Shown in pieces: positions 10,233-18,626 of a DNA stretch of 64,000 nucleotides. The stretch lies in NCBI GenBank assembly GCA_015654695.1, contig JAATGJ010000103.1:1-64000 (forward strand), in the 5' to 3' direction. The first letter of the stretch is position 1. Every line of letters begins with the position of its first letter. Made by a program: the position numbers and the translations under genes. The stretch is from Chitinophagales bacterium (GTDB lineage Bacteria > Bacteroidota > Bacteroidia > Chitinophagales > Chitinophagaceae). The notes under the pieces were generated by a model, which saw only the letters and a program-made list of their open reading frames with translations, was not told the origin of the DNA and did not search any database.

Positions 10233-10250
10233 GCGGCGGCGAAGATAAGG
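10233..10250 (-). promoter_or_regulatory. Probable trpS promoter -7 box, short leader
   Basis: On the minus strand TATCTTCG (10240-10247) matches the Bacteroidota -7 consensus TAnnTTTG in all but one base and lies 7 bases before the trpS start codon, which predicts a leader of only a few bases. Confidence 0.5.
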
Positions 10251-10338
10251 ATAGTTCAGATTCAGAACCAGGAGCGGGGCGGAAGCAGCGTTTCTTCCAA
10301 TTTTATTTTAGGTAATAGCTCAGGTTAAAAACAAATAT

Positions 10339-10399
10339 GAAACACCAGGGTACAAAGACAGGAAGACACGAAGCAATAAAGGCTTCGTTTTTGTGTTTC
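10339..10399. repeat. Nested inverted repeat in the trpS/regulator gap
   Basis: GAAACAC (10339-10345) pairs with GTGTTTC (10393-10399), and inside it ACGAAGC (10368-10374) pairs with GCTTCGT (10382-10388), followed by T5. It resembles a terminator on the plus strand but has no plus-strand gene upstream. The AGACACGAAG-type words are the kind of degenerate filler found in other gaps of this window. Confidence 0.45.
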
Positions 10400-10446
10400 A
10401 ATAATGAGAAAACCCAAATTGAGACACTACCCAATTTTAAACTTTT

Positions 10447-10496
10447 TTGAAAATGTCAAATTAATTAGTATTTTGCATACTAAATAAATTAGTGTA
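10447..10496 (+). promoter_or_regulatory. Promoter and operator-like inverted repeat of the XRE/S24 regulator
   Basis: TTAGTAT (10465-10471) and ATACTAA (10477-10483) form a perfect 7-bp inverted repeat with a 5-base spacer. A third half-site TTAGTGT (10489-10495) runs up to the ATG at 10496. A TTG (10447-10449) lies 19 bases before TATTTTG (10469-10475), a near-match to the Bacteroidota promoter. The repeat covers the -7 region, as expected for a repressor controlling its own gene. Confidence 0.6.
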
Positions 10497-11245
10497 TGGC
10501 AATAGCTAATAAAAATATCAAATACCTGCGCAAGCTGCGCGGCTGGACACAGGAAGAGTTTGCACAAAAACTACGTATTAAGCGTTCCTTAGTGGGAGCT
10601 TATGAAGAAGAAAGGGCAGAGCCGCGCATTGATGTGCTGGAAGTGGTGTGTGATATATTTAAGCTTACACTGGACGATATCTTACGAAAAGACCTGAGTG
10701 ATAATAAAAGCAACTACCTCGCCAAACGCCGGGCTATGAAGCTGGCTGGCGGACGAACTGATATTCCCTTTGTACCTATAAAAGCGGCTGCCGGTTATCT
10801 TGCCGGTTATGCTGACCCGGAATTTGTAGATGAACTCAATACATTTACATTACCCATGCTGTCCGGCGGTAATTACCGTGCATTTGAAATAGTGGGGGAT
10901 TCTATGCTGCCTACACCAAGCGGCTCTGTCATCGTAGGGGAAAAAGTAGAAAGTATTGACGATGTAAAAAACAATGCGGCCTGTATAGTTATTTCAAGAA
11001 ATGAAGGGATCGTGTATAAAAGGATACAAAAGAACGGGCGCACAAAAAATAAATTGACGCTCGTCAGTGATAATCCTATTTTTCATCCTTATGCTATCAA
11101 TGCAGAAGAAGTGCTGGAAGTATGGGAAGCCCAGGTAGTTATTTCCCGGATGAACATGCAGCAAAGATGGAACATGAATCAATTGGCGGATATGGTCTCC
11201 AACCTGCAGGAACAAGTGGTTTCCCTTAAAAAGCGGATGAACTAA
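10496..11245 (+). CDS. XRE-family regulator with S24/LexA-like C-terminal domain
   Basis: 249 residues. Residues 5-65 form a Cro/C1-type helix-turn-helix (LRKLRGWTQEEFAQKL, then SLVGAYEEERAEPRID). Residues about 90-220 form an S24 peptidase-like domain with the Ser of GDSM (S136) and the Lys of VYKRI (K175) both retained, so the catalytic dyad appears intact. The last 30 residues are a predicted coiled coil (NMNQLADMVSNLQEQVVSL), consistent with oligomerisation. The operator-like repeat over its own start suggests autoregulation. Targets are unknown; there are no phage genes nearby, so it is probably a host regulator rather than a prophage repressor. Confidence 0.88.
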   Translation: MAIANKNIKYLRKLRGWTQEEFAQKLRIKRSLVGAYEEERAEPRIDVLEVVCDIFKLTLDDILRKDLSDNKSNYLAKRRAMKLAGGRTDIPFVPIKAAAGYLAGYADPEFVDELNTFTLPMLSGGNYRAFEIVGDSMLPTPSGSVIVGEKVESIDDVKNNAACIVISRNEGIVYKRIQKNGRTKNKLTLVSDNPIFHPYAINAEEVLEVWEAQVVISRMNMQQRWNMNQLADMVSNLQEQVVSLKKRMN

Positions 11246-11277
11246 CCCGCTATTTTCTGCCTGAAAAATATATTTAC

Positions 11278-11291
11278 AGGAGGTATCTTTC
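11278..11291 (+). promoter_or_regulatory. Strong Shine-Dalgarno supporting the start at 11292
   Basis: AGGAGGT at 11278-11284 lies 7 bases before the ATG at 11292. Such perfect sites are uncommon in Bacteroidota, and it favours this start over the internal ATG at 11334. Confidence 0.55.
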
Positions 11292-13787
11292 ATGCCTTCG
11301 CAACTGTACTTTATATTTGTCAGGCTACAATGCATGCTTTTGAGAAAATTTTTCGACTTATCCTTAATGTTACTGGTTTGTGTACAGGGTTTTTCCCAGC
11401 CTAAAACAATACAAGCGGTAAAGATCAGCCAACCCCCCAAAATAGATGGGCTGCTGGATGATAGTTCATGGAATAATGTGCAGCCAGTTACGGGGTTTAT
11501 CCAAAACTTTCCTTCATATGGCACAGTCGCTTCTCAACAAACAGAGGTCAGGATCGTCTATGATAACTCTGCTATCTACGTTGGGGCCTATTTGTATGAT
11601 GACCCTGCGCTTATACGAAAACAGATCACCGCAAGAGATGAAGAGCAACAAAAAGATCTTGATTATTTCTCCATTTTTTTAGACACTTATAATGATCAAC
11701 AGAATGGTTTCCAATTCCTGGTGACCAGTTCCAATGTACAGACGGATGCAAGACTAAGCCCCAATTATATTCTGGCAGAAGGTGAATATGGCGATAAAAG
11801 CTGGGATGCGGTCTGGGAAAGTAACGTAAGCATGACTGCCCATGGCTGGATAGTGGAAATGCGGATACCTTATTTATCACTCAGGTTTTCCAAAAAAAAT
11901 GCGCAGGACTGGGGATTGCAATTATTACGTTCTGTAAGACGTAATAATGAAACAACATTCTGGAATGCGGTGGATCCGAACGTTAATGGTTTTGTCAACC
12001 AGTTCGGAACATTGCAAAACCTGGTTGATATAAAACCTCCTTTGCGTCTTAGTTTTTCTCCTTATATATCAACAGGTGTTCGCAGCACGCCAGAGAAAGA
12101 CGGTTATAATACTGAATGGCTGAGCAGTGGTGGTATGGATCTTAAATACGGGATCAATGAAAGCTTTACTCTTGATGCCACCCTGATCCCGGATTTTGGA
12201 CAGGTGGTTTCTGATAATGTAGTCAATAATCTTACACCGTACGAAGTGAGATTTGATGATTACCGCCCTTTTTTTACTGAGGGGACAGAAATTTTTAATA
12301 AAGGAGGATTGTTTTATTCTCGGAGGATTGGCGCTATGCCGGGTGGTTATTACGATATTGTTGAAATGGCGGATGGCGACCCGAATATTCAGATAGTAAA
12401 GAACCCTGCCCGTACACGATTGTATAATGGGCTCAAATTTTCAGGGCGTACAAAAAAGAAACTGGGCATTGGTATTTTTAATGCCATTACAGCACCGATG
12501 TATGCTACTGTAGGTGACAGGACTACCGGGGAGAAAACAAAGCTTCTTACAGAACCATTGAGTAATTATAATATCATAGTGCTGGACCAGGCACTAAAAG
12601 GACGCTCTTCCATCACTTTTACCAATACCAATGTAATAAGGAGCGGTGATGGAAGGGATGCCAATGTTTCAGGCCTGGATTTTAGTTTTTACGATAATAA
12701 GAATGCATTCAACCTTAAAGGATTTTTTCATTATAGTAAGATATTTGCTGCTGACCCTTATGACGGATATAATACTTCATTAAAAATCGGGAAGGTAAGC
12801 GGGAAGGTTCAATACTATTTTCAAAATATAATGCGGTCAGAGAAGTACGATCCTACAGACCTCGGTTACCTGCAGACAGCTAACCTGCATATTAATTCAT
12901 TGAATTTTACCTATAACCAGTTTACGCCTACCAATAATTTCCTCAATTACAATTATACCTTCAATGCTACTTACCGGCGACTGTACAGACCGGATAATTT
13001 TATAGACCTCCAGTTGTCAGCGACTGGTTTCTGGACATTTAAGAATTTCTGGGAGACCTCATTTACGGCAGGGTACTTGCCGGATCAGCGGGATTATTTT
13101 GTATTGGGACGACCCATATCCAAATATGCAAGACGGCCGCAATATGGATATTTGAATCTTGCCGGCAAAACAGATAGCCGCAGGCGGCTTTTGTTTAACT
13201 ATAATTTATTCCTGTCGGATTTTTTTAAAAATTCTGAAAAGAGTTATCACATCCTTGAGGGCGGGCTTCGCTATCGCTTCAGCAACAAACTGTCCCTCGA
13301 CTTGTCGCATAAACATGAAGCTGAGACAGATTATATTATTTCTGCCGGCAGGGACGGGCTGGGTGAACCCAGGATTGCGTTTATTAATTTTAAAGAAGTG
13401 ACTTCTGTTTTTTCCGGTATTTATAATTTTACATCAAGGATCAACCTGACATTGCGCATAAGGCATTACTGGAGCCCTGTGCCGGTAAAAAGGATCGCCT
13501 ACCTGGATAATAATGGCTACCCTGTATCTCCTGTTCCATCCAGCCAGATCATTAACGTCAATTTTTTTAATGCTGATGCATTCTTTACCTGGGACTTCCG
13601 TTATGGAAGCCGCCTTGTTATTGGATATAAGAATGGATTGGGTAATGACGAGTCTGAGTTAATCGAAGGCAGCCGGTATAAAAAATATCTTTCCAACTTC
13701 GGACAGTCATTTAACCTGAGACACAGCAATGAGCTGACTGTGCGGTTTATTTATTTCCTGGATTATGCTAAGATCAGGAGACATTGA
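11292..13787 (+). CDS. DUF5916 family outer-membrane-type protein with CBM9-like N-terminal domain
   Basis: 831 residues. After a signal peptide (hydrophobic run ending VCVQGFSQ near residue 36) comes a CBM9-like beta-sandwich (PPKIDGLLDDSSWNNV to about residue 215), then a long DUF5916 region of alternating amphipathic strands ending near the C-terminus in FIYFLDYAKIRRH, consistent with an outer-membrane beta-barrel. The exact role of this family is not established. The start at 11292 is favoured by a perfect Shine-Dalgarno; an internal ATG at 11334 would give a more compact signal peptide. It converges on pdeM with only 17 bases between the stops. Confidence 0.85.
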   Translation: MPSQLYFIFVRLQCMLLRKFFDLSLMLLVCVQGFSQPKTIQAVKISQPPKIDGLLDDSSWNNVQPVTGFIQNFPSYGTVASQQTEVRIVYDNSAIYVGAYLYDDPALIRKQITARDEEQQKDLDYFSIFLDTYNDQQNGFQFLVTSSNVQTDARLSPNYILAEGEYGDKSWDAVWESNVSMTAHGWIVEMRIPYLSLRFSKKNAQDWGLQLLRSVRRNNETTFWNAVDPNVNGFVNQFGTLQNLVDIKPPLRLSFSPYISTGVRSTPEKDGYNTEWLSSGGMDLKYGINESFTLDATLIPDFGQVVSDNVVNNLTPYEVRFDDYRPFFTEGTEIFNKGGLFYSRRIGAMPGGYYDIVEMADGDPNIQIVKNPARTRLYNGLKFSGRTKKKLGIGIFNAITAPMYATVGDRTTGEKTKLLTEPLSNYNIIVLDQALKGRSSITFTNTNVIRSGDGRDANVSGLDFSFYDNKNAFNLKGFFHYSKIFAADPYDGYNTSLKIGKVSGKVQYYFQNIMRSEKYDPTDLGYLQTANLHINSLNFTYNQFTPTNNFLNYNYTFNATYRRLYRPDNFIDLQLSATGFWTFKNFWETSFTAGYLPDQRDYFVLGRPISKYARRPQYGYLNLAGKTDSRRRLLFNYNLFLSDFFKNSEKSYHILEGGLRYRFSNKLSLDLSHKHEAETDYIISAGRDGLGEPRIAFINFKEVTSVFSGIYNFTSRINLTLRIRHYWSPVPVKRIAYLDNNGYPVSPVPSSQIINVNFFNADAFFTWDFRYGSRLVIGYKNGLGNDESELIEGSRYKKYLSNFGQSFNLRHSNELTVRFIYFLDYAKIRRH

Positions 13788-13804
13788 CAGATACCCGGCG
13801 CCAG

Positions 13805-14467
13805 CTAATACAGCGGCACTACATCTTTTTCAATAACAGCAAATGCTTTTTCCCCTTCCTGGGGTTCTACTTTATAGGTGCCGGTAAACCGGCTGAATGC
13901 AGGCAGCACACAATATTTTTTTGCAAAATAAAAACAGGGAAAACGTAGTGATTGCCTGCCACGGCCCCTCAGGCTGATACCCGGATGAAGGTGGCCGGAA
14001 AAAATATATTGTCTCTTATCCGCCTTTACTTCCTTTTTTAAAATATCATGCACGAACAAAAAGTTTTTCAGTAAAAGCTTTTCTTTACTTACTGCAATGT
14101 CGGCTTCGCTGTACCACTTATCATCCAGTATATCGTGATTTCCTTTTACCAAATGAACATCCAAGGAAGAAAAATCTTTTCTCCATTTCCTGAACAGGTC
14201 CATTTCCCTGTTGACAAGACTGTGCGTAAGATCGCCCACAATGACCAGGCGCTCTGCTTTGAAAAAAAGTATTTGCGCCAGCAGCCGGTGCAAATCATCT
14301 TTATACATGTTTTGCGGAACACCGATACCTGCTTTACGGAAGTGGCCTGTCTTGCCAACATGCACATCGGCTACGATGAGTGTTAATTCATTTTCCCAGA
14401 ACATAGTTCTTTCGGCGCTCATCACCAGGTGTTCCTGGTCTATCATGTGAGAGAGGTATGCAGCCAT
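13805..14467 (-). CDS. pdeM: Ligase-associated DNA damage response endonuclease PdeM
   Basis: 220 residues of the calcineurin-like metallophosphoesterase fold. Metal-binding motifs appear in order: ADVHVGK, VGDLTH, GNHD, VHD and GHLHPG. The adjacency to the Lhr-like DEXH helicase (43 bases upstream on the same strand) identifies it as the PdeM of the bacterial four-gene DNA-repair set (DNA ligase, exonuclease, DEXH helicase, PdeM). The ligase and exonuclease are not in this window. Cytoplasmic; a DNA end-processing role is known only at family level. Confidence 0.88.
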   Translation of the reverse strand: MAAYLSHMIDQEHLVMSAERTMFWENELTLIVADVHVGKTGHFRKAGIGVPQNMYKDDLHRLLAQILFFKAERLVIVGDLTHSLVNREMDLFRKWRKDFSSLDVHLVKGNHDILDDKWYSEADIAVSKEKLLLKNFLFVHDILKKEVKADKRQYIFSGHLHPGISLRGRGRQSLRFPCFYFAKKYCVLPAFSRFTGTYKVEPQEGEKAFAVIEKDVVPLY

Positions 14468-14510
14468 TGGGCTGCAAATCTAAAAGGTAAACTGCATTTT
14501 ACAGATGAAA

Positions 14511-17021
14511 TTATTTTTCTAATTGCAATTGCATCTTTCTTACCCTGTCTTCCAGTCTTTCTGAAGAAAGGTCTTCCCGCATACTGTCCACTTTGACCGG
14601 GAAACAAAATGGGGTGAGCTGTTGCGGGAACGTAATGATTATTTTTGACTGCTGAATACGGTGGAGCATATCCCTTAACCTTAGTTCTTCCATCTGCTGG
14701 TCCATTACTTCCTGGTAAGACTGGCGTAATAACATATTGCCCGGTTCATATTCACTAAAGACATTAAAGAGGAGAGAGGCGGATGCCTGCAGGTGTCTTG
14801 CTTTCTTTTTTTCACCCGGCATACCCTGGAATATTAATCCGCCAACGACCGCCACATCCCGGAATTTTCTCCTGGCCATTTCCGTAGCGTTCACACTTCG
14901 CTGAATATCGGTTAATAAATTATCGGGAGAAAATAATTCATATACATTGCTGTCGTCCACCGGAATGGGCTGATCGCTTAATAATTCAAAGCCATAATCA
15001 TTCATGGCAAACGAAAAAGTGATAGGTGTGATGCGGCTGATGCGATATGCAAGTATGGCTGCCATCGCTTCATGCACCAACCTTCCTTCAAACGGATATA
15101 CAAAAAGATGAAAGCCATCTTTGGTTTCTATATGTTCGATCAGCAATTCATTTGCTTTGGGCACATGTGAAAGTTTTTGCTGCAGATCAAAAAGAGGTTT
15201 TAATACTTCAAGTTCTGTGGCAGTCTCTACGCCAGGCGATGACAGGGATTTAAGAGCGGCTGCTTCATCCAGCGTTTGTCTTAGTATCTTTCCCAGGTTC
15301 GCACTCAGTGGCATCCTGCCTCCCTGCCAACTGGGAACAATGGATTTCTTTTTGTTACTCTTTCTTACAAAGGCTGTCATTTCTTTGATCATTGCGAATT
15401 CAAGATTCCTGCCGGCGAGAGTAAAGACATCACCTGGCTGCAACCTTGAGATAAACCATTCTTCAATAACACCGATATAACCGCCGCTGATGAATTTCAC
15501 TTTCATCATGGATTCACTAACGATGGTACCGATGTGCATGCGATGACGCATAGCCAGTTTCCTGCTTTTTATTTTATAGACGCCGTCTTCTATCTCTGTT
15601 TTTTTATACTCATCGTATTGCTGCAGCGCATTACCCCCCTCGGTAATAAAATGCAGCACCTGTTCCCATTCCGTTTGCAACAGGTCTTTATAACAGTATG
15701 TATTTTTTATTTCTTTAAACAATTGTTCAGGAATAAAACCATCGGAGATTGCCAGTGTATTGAGGTATTGTATTAACACATCATAGCAAAGCAGCATAGA
15801 CGGGCGGCTTTCAATAATATTTTGCGCAATGGCTTTTTTTAACGCGGCTGCTTCGGCCAGCTCCAATGAATGGGTGGGTAAAAAATAAATCTTACTGGTA
15901 GCATCGGGGCTATGCCCGCTTCTGCCTGCACGCTGTAAAAACCTCGCTACTCCTTTTGGAGAGCCCACTTGCACCACCGTTTCAACAGGGCGAAAGTCAA
16001 CACCAAGATCCAAACTGGCAGTGCAGACCACGGCTTTTAAATTTCCTGCATGCAAATTTTCTTCCACCCATGTACGCAGTTCCCTATCAATAGATCCATG
16101 ATGCAGGGCGATAGAACCTGCCAATCCCGGTTGAATATCTAATAAAGTCTGGTACCATGTTTCACTCATACCCCTTGTATTGATAAAGATGAGTGTGGTC
16201 CTGCTCTTTTCAATAATGGGAATAAGCTTATGCGCCAGCTTAATACCCAAATGACCGGCCCAGGGATATTTTTCTATTTCATCAGGGAAAATGGAGGCTA
16301 CTTCAATGCGTTTATTCATGTTTGCTTTTACAATCACACCGGCCTCACCCCCAGCCCCTCTCCGGGAGGAGAGGGGAGAAAGAAGCACTTCCTTCGCTTC
16401 ATCCAGGTTTCCAATGGTTGCACTGATTCCCCAAACAGAGGGTTTCTTATTGACCATTGACCATTGACTATTGACTATTCTCGAAACCGCCAGCTCTACC
16501 TGCACCCCTCTCTTGCTTCCGATCAGTTCATGCCATTCGTCCACTGCGATCATTTTTAGTGAACGAAAAGTGTCTGCATATCCTTTTTGCGCTAACAATA
16601 AATGAAGGCTCTCCGGAGTGATGATGAGCACTTCGGGCATTTGGCTTTTTTGCTTTGTTCTTTCTGTTACCGATGTATCGCCATTCCGGATACCCACTTT
16701 CCACGCCATGCCCAGTTCCCCTAGTACTTCTTCCATGGCGCGCCCGATATCTTTGGCCAATGCACGAAGCGGGGTAATCCACAATAACTGCAAACCATTC
16801 TTTTTTTTAGTTTGATAGTCTTTTGGGTGAGCATTAATAAAATGTATGATTGCCCCGATGAAGACCGAGAAGGTTTTGCCACAACCGGTAGGCGCATTTA
16901 CCAGGCCGCTTTCCTGATTGAGAATATGCTGCCAGGCTTCTTGCTGGAAAGCAAAGGGATGAAAATCTTTATTGCCCAGCCATTCCAGCACAATTTTATA
17001 TCCTGTTGAATCCTTCAGCAT
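14511..17021 (-). CDS. Ligase-associated DNA damage response DEXH box helicase (Lhr-like)
   Basis: 836 residues, typical for the Lhr-core-type helicase linked to PdeM. Walker A is APTGCGKT (residues 43-50), motif II is DEWH (near 163), motif III is SATIG, and motif VI is QRAGRSGH. A winged-helix/Lhr C-terminal region follows. Two stretches do not look native. Residues about 181-191 (VNSQWSMVNK) are encoded by repeated TTGAC(C/T)A words at 16450-16480. Residues about 214-228 (SPLSSRRGAGGEA) are encoded by a palindromic element at 16341-16378. Both are in frame and lie on the two sides of motif III in helicase domain 1, so the enzyme may still work. The partner pdeM lies directly downstream. 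Confidence 0.9.
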   Translation of the reverse strand: MLKDSTGYKIVLEWLGNKDFHPFAFQQEAWQHILNQESGLVNAPTGCGKTFSVFIGAIIHFINAHPKDYQTKKKNGLQLLWITPLRALAKDIGRAMEEVLGELGMAWKVGIRNGDTSVTERTKQKSQMPEVLIITPESLHLLLAQKGYADTFRSLKMIAVDEWHELIGSKRGVQVELAVSRIVNSQWSMVNKKPSVWGISATIGNLDEAKEVLLSPLSSRRGAGGEAGVIVKANMNKRIEVASIFPDEIEKYPWAGHLGIKLAHKLIPIIEKSRTTLIFINTRGMSETWYQTLLDIQPGLAGSIALHHGSIDRELRTWVEENLHAGNLKAVVCTASLDLGVDFRPVETVVQVGSPKGVARFLQRAGRSGHSPDATSKIYFLPTHSLELAEAAALKKAIAQNIIESRPSMLLCYDVLIQYLNTLAISDGFIPEQLFKEIKNTYCYKDLLQTEWEQVLHFITEGGNALQQYDEYKKTEIEDGVYKIKSRKLAMRHRMHIGTIVSESMMKVKFISGGYIGVIEEWFISRLQPGDVFTLAGRNLEFAMIKEMTAFVRKSNKKKSIVPSWQGGRMPLSANLGKILRQTLDEAAALKSLSSPGVETATELEVLKPLFDLQQKLSHVPKANELLIEHIETKDGFHLFVYPFEGRLVHEAMAAILAYRISRITPITFSFAMNDYGFELLSDQPIPVDDSNVYELFSPDNLLTDIQRSVNATEMARRKFRDVAVVGGLIFQGMPGEKKKARHLQASASLLFNVFSEYEPGNMLLRQSYQEVMDQQMEELRLRDMLHRIQQSKIIITFPQQLTPFCFPVKVDSMREDLSSERLEDRVRKMQLQLEK
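16341..16378. repeat. Palindromic element inserted in frame in the helicase gene
   Basis: CCCCTCTCC (16355-16363) and GGAGAGGGG (16368-16376) form a perfect 9-bp hairpin with a GGGA loop, preceded by the flank GGCCTCACCCCCAG. It encodes SPLSSRRGAGGEA in the minus-strand helicase frame. Confidence 0.75.
16450..16480. repeat. TTGAC(C/T)A word repeat inside the helicase gene
   Basis: Four successive 7-base words of the type TTGACCA/TTGACTA run through this stretch in frame with the helicase and encode VNSQWSMVN. Similar words occur in the gap at 38980-39008. Confidence 0.6.
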
Positions 17022-17444
17022 TTTACAAACTTAACCTAAAAAAAGTGCGGCCAATAAAGCCAGAGACAGGAAGTTGGTCTTATATAAATACAGGAAACAG
17101 TAAAATTGATTTCTTATTCCCGGAGTGGCGTTAAGGTGGGCTTTAAGAAGTGGCATATTAGTGTGCCTTGGCCGGAATGTACCACGGGCTTTGCGGATTT
17201 TGCCAATAATGGACGACAGCTAAGGTTACTCCTAACGGTACATACAACATTCCTCAAAAATTTTCCGGACACTTGTACGCTAACATGAACGCACAACAAT
17301 GAGGTTTTGCGTCAGCAGGAGACGAAAAATAAAGACTCAATCAAAATATACAAGCAGCTTCTGCTGTTTCTGCAAATAATATAACTTATGTAGCCGATGG
17401 ATAGGTGGATGATTTTTATCCAGCCAGTTGTGGAAGCTGGAATT
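17022..17444. other. Gap between helicase gene and fabH; no confident gene
   Basis: About 420 bases. The plus frame from 17222 reads protein-like for short stretches (for example KVTPNGTYNIPQKFSG, then QAASAVSANNITYVADG) but is broken by TGA at 17300, a later TAA and a TAG, which is near the number expected by chance. I cannot call a gene; a decayed remnant is possible. Confidence 0.3.
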
Positions 17445-18437
17445 TTAATACGCCCATTTCACCAATGTAGCCCCCCATGTAAACCCGCCGCCAAATGCTG
17501 CCAGTACAAGGTTATCGCCTTTTTTTAATTGTTTCTCCCATTCCCAGAGGCAAAGAGGAATAGTACCGGCAGTAGTGTTGCCATATTTTTGAATATTGAT
17601 CATTACTTTTTCTTTAGGTAATCCCATGCGGTTAGCCGTCGCGTCAATAATGCGGAGATTGGCCTGGTGAGGAACCAGCCATGCAATATCATCACCGGTC
17701 AGGCTGTTCCTTTCTAACAGTTCAGCGCTTACATCCGCCATCCCTTTTACAGCAAATTTGAAAACAGGTTGTCCTTCCTGGTAGATATAGTGTTGTTTGG
17801 CGGTGACTGTTTCAATAGTCGAGGGCCTCAATGATCCCCCCGCTTTCATGTGCAGAAAATTACAACCGCTGCCATCACTTTTTAAAAGACTATCCTGTAT
17901 GCCATAACCATCTTCATCGGGCTCCAGTAATACAGCGCCGGCGCCGTCGCCAAAAATAATACAGGTAGCCCTGTCACTGTAATCAACAATAGCACTCATT
18001 TTATCAGCGCCACAAACCACTACTTTTTTATAACGACCGCTTTCAATCAATGAAGCGCCGAGAGTGAGTGAATATAAAAAACCGGAACAGGCGGCGCTTA
18101 CATCAAAACCCCAGGCATTTTTTGCCCCGAGTTTATCACAGGCTATATTGGCCGTGGATGGAAAAAGCATATCAGCGGTAACAGTGCCTACGATCAGGCA
18201 ATCTATTTCCATTGGGTCTATGCCTCTTTTATCACATAATTCCTTTACGGCGGGAACTACTAAATCAGATGTCGCTTTTCCTTCTCCTTTTAATATCCTT
18301 CTTTCAGAAATACCGGTCCGCGTACGTATCCATTCATCATTGGTGTCCACTAATTTCTCCAGGTCAAAATTGGTCAGCCTGTCTTCGGGAACAAATCCTC
18401 CAACGGCGGTAATAGCAGCAGTGATCTTTTTACTCAT
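17445..18437 (-). CDS. fabH: 3-oxoacyl-ACP synthase III (FabH)
   Basis: 330 residues from the chosen start. It condenses acetyl-CoA or another acyl-CoA with malonyl-ACP to start fatty acid synthesis. The catalytic triad is present: Cys in VSAACSGF (C117 from this start), His in VPHQANLRI and Asn in YGNTTAGT. An upstream in-frame ATG at 18461 exists but lies inside the probable -7 box CAAAGATA/TATCTTTG (18459-18466), so the start MSKKITAA at 18437 is preferred. There is no plsX or acpP neighbour here; it stands next to ruvA, transcribed divergently. Confidence 0.95.
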   Translation of the reverse strand: MSKKITAAITAVGGFVPEDRLTNFDLEKLVDTNDEWIRTRTGISERRILKGEGKATSDLVVPAVKELCDKRGIDPMEIDCLIVGTVTADMLFPSTANIACDKLGAKNAWGFDVSAACSGFLYSLTLGASLIESGRYKKVVVCGADKMSAIVDYSDRATCIIFGDGAGAVLLEPDEDGYGIQDSLLKSDGSGCNFLHMKAGGSLRPSTIETVTAKQHYIYQEGQPVFKFAVKGMADVSAELLERNSLTGDDIAWLVPHQANLRIIDATANRMGLPKEKVMINIQKYGNTTAGTIPLCLWEWEKQLKKGDNLVLAAFGGGFTWGATLVKWAY

Positions 18438-18458
18438 CTTTTGTTTTTTAAAAGCAGC

Positions 18459-18466
18459 CAAAGATA
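18459..18466 (-). promoter_or_regulatory. Probable fabH -7 box
   Basis: On the minus strand this reads TATCTTTG, an exact match to the Bacteroidota -7 consensus TAnnTTTG, 21 bases before the ATG at 18437. It rules out the upstream ATG at 18461 as the start. Confidence 0.55.
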
Positions 18467-18470
18467 AAGT

Positions 18471-18608
18471 AAGAAGTCGGAAGTCAGAGGCCGGAGGTCA
18501 GAAGCCGGAGGTCAGAAGTAATGAATATTATGATATTTTGTTTTTACTTGATGATTTCGAATTTCACAATTCTGACTTCGTACTTCTGACCTCCGACTTC
18601 CGGCCTCT
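18471..18608. repeat. Inverted word-repeat block between fabH and ruvA
   Basis: Left arm 18472-18521 is made of degenerate words GAAGTCGGAAGTCAGAGG and GGAGGTCAGAAG. The right arm 18569-18608 is its approximate reverse complement (TTCTGACTTC, ACTTCTGACCTCCGACTTCC). The arms flank about 48 bases of AT-rich DNA. A related word cluster (CGGAAGTCAGAGG) recurs at 38947. Confidence 0.65.
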
Positions 18609-18613
18609 TTCAC

Positions 18614-18626
18614 TATTTTCGCAACC
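18614..18626 (+). promoter_or_regulatory. Probable ruvA -7 box, near-leaderless
   Basis: TATTTTCG (18614-18621) differs from TAnnTTTG in one base and ends 5 bases before the ruvA ATG at 18627, predicting a transcript with almost no leader. Confidence 0.45.

Noticed and set aside
10250-10400. Trp-related T-box or attenuator
   Set aside because: The hairpin at 10339-10399 lies upstream of the trpS promoter box on the opposite side and would not be in the trpS transcript; no T-box motifs or Trp codons in a leader were seen.
10496-11245. XRE/S24 regulator as a prophage repressor
   Set aside because: No phage structural, integrase or lysis genes are present nearby; the neighbours are housekeeping genes.
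17222-17450. Protein-like reading with stops between the helicase gene and fabH
   Set aside because: The number of stop codons is what a random frame would give and no family was recognised, so it is not called a pseudogene.
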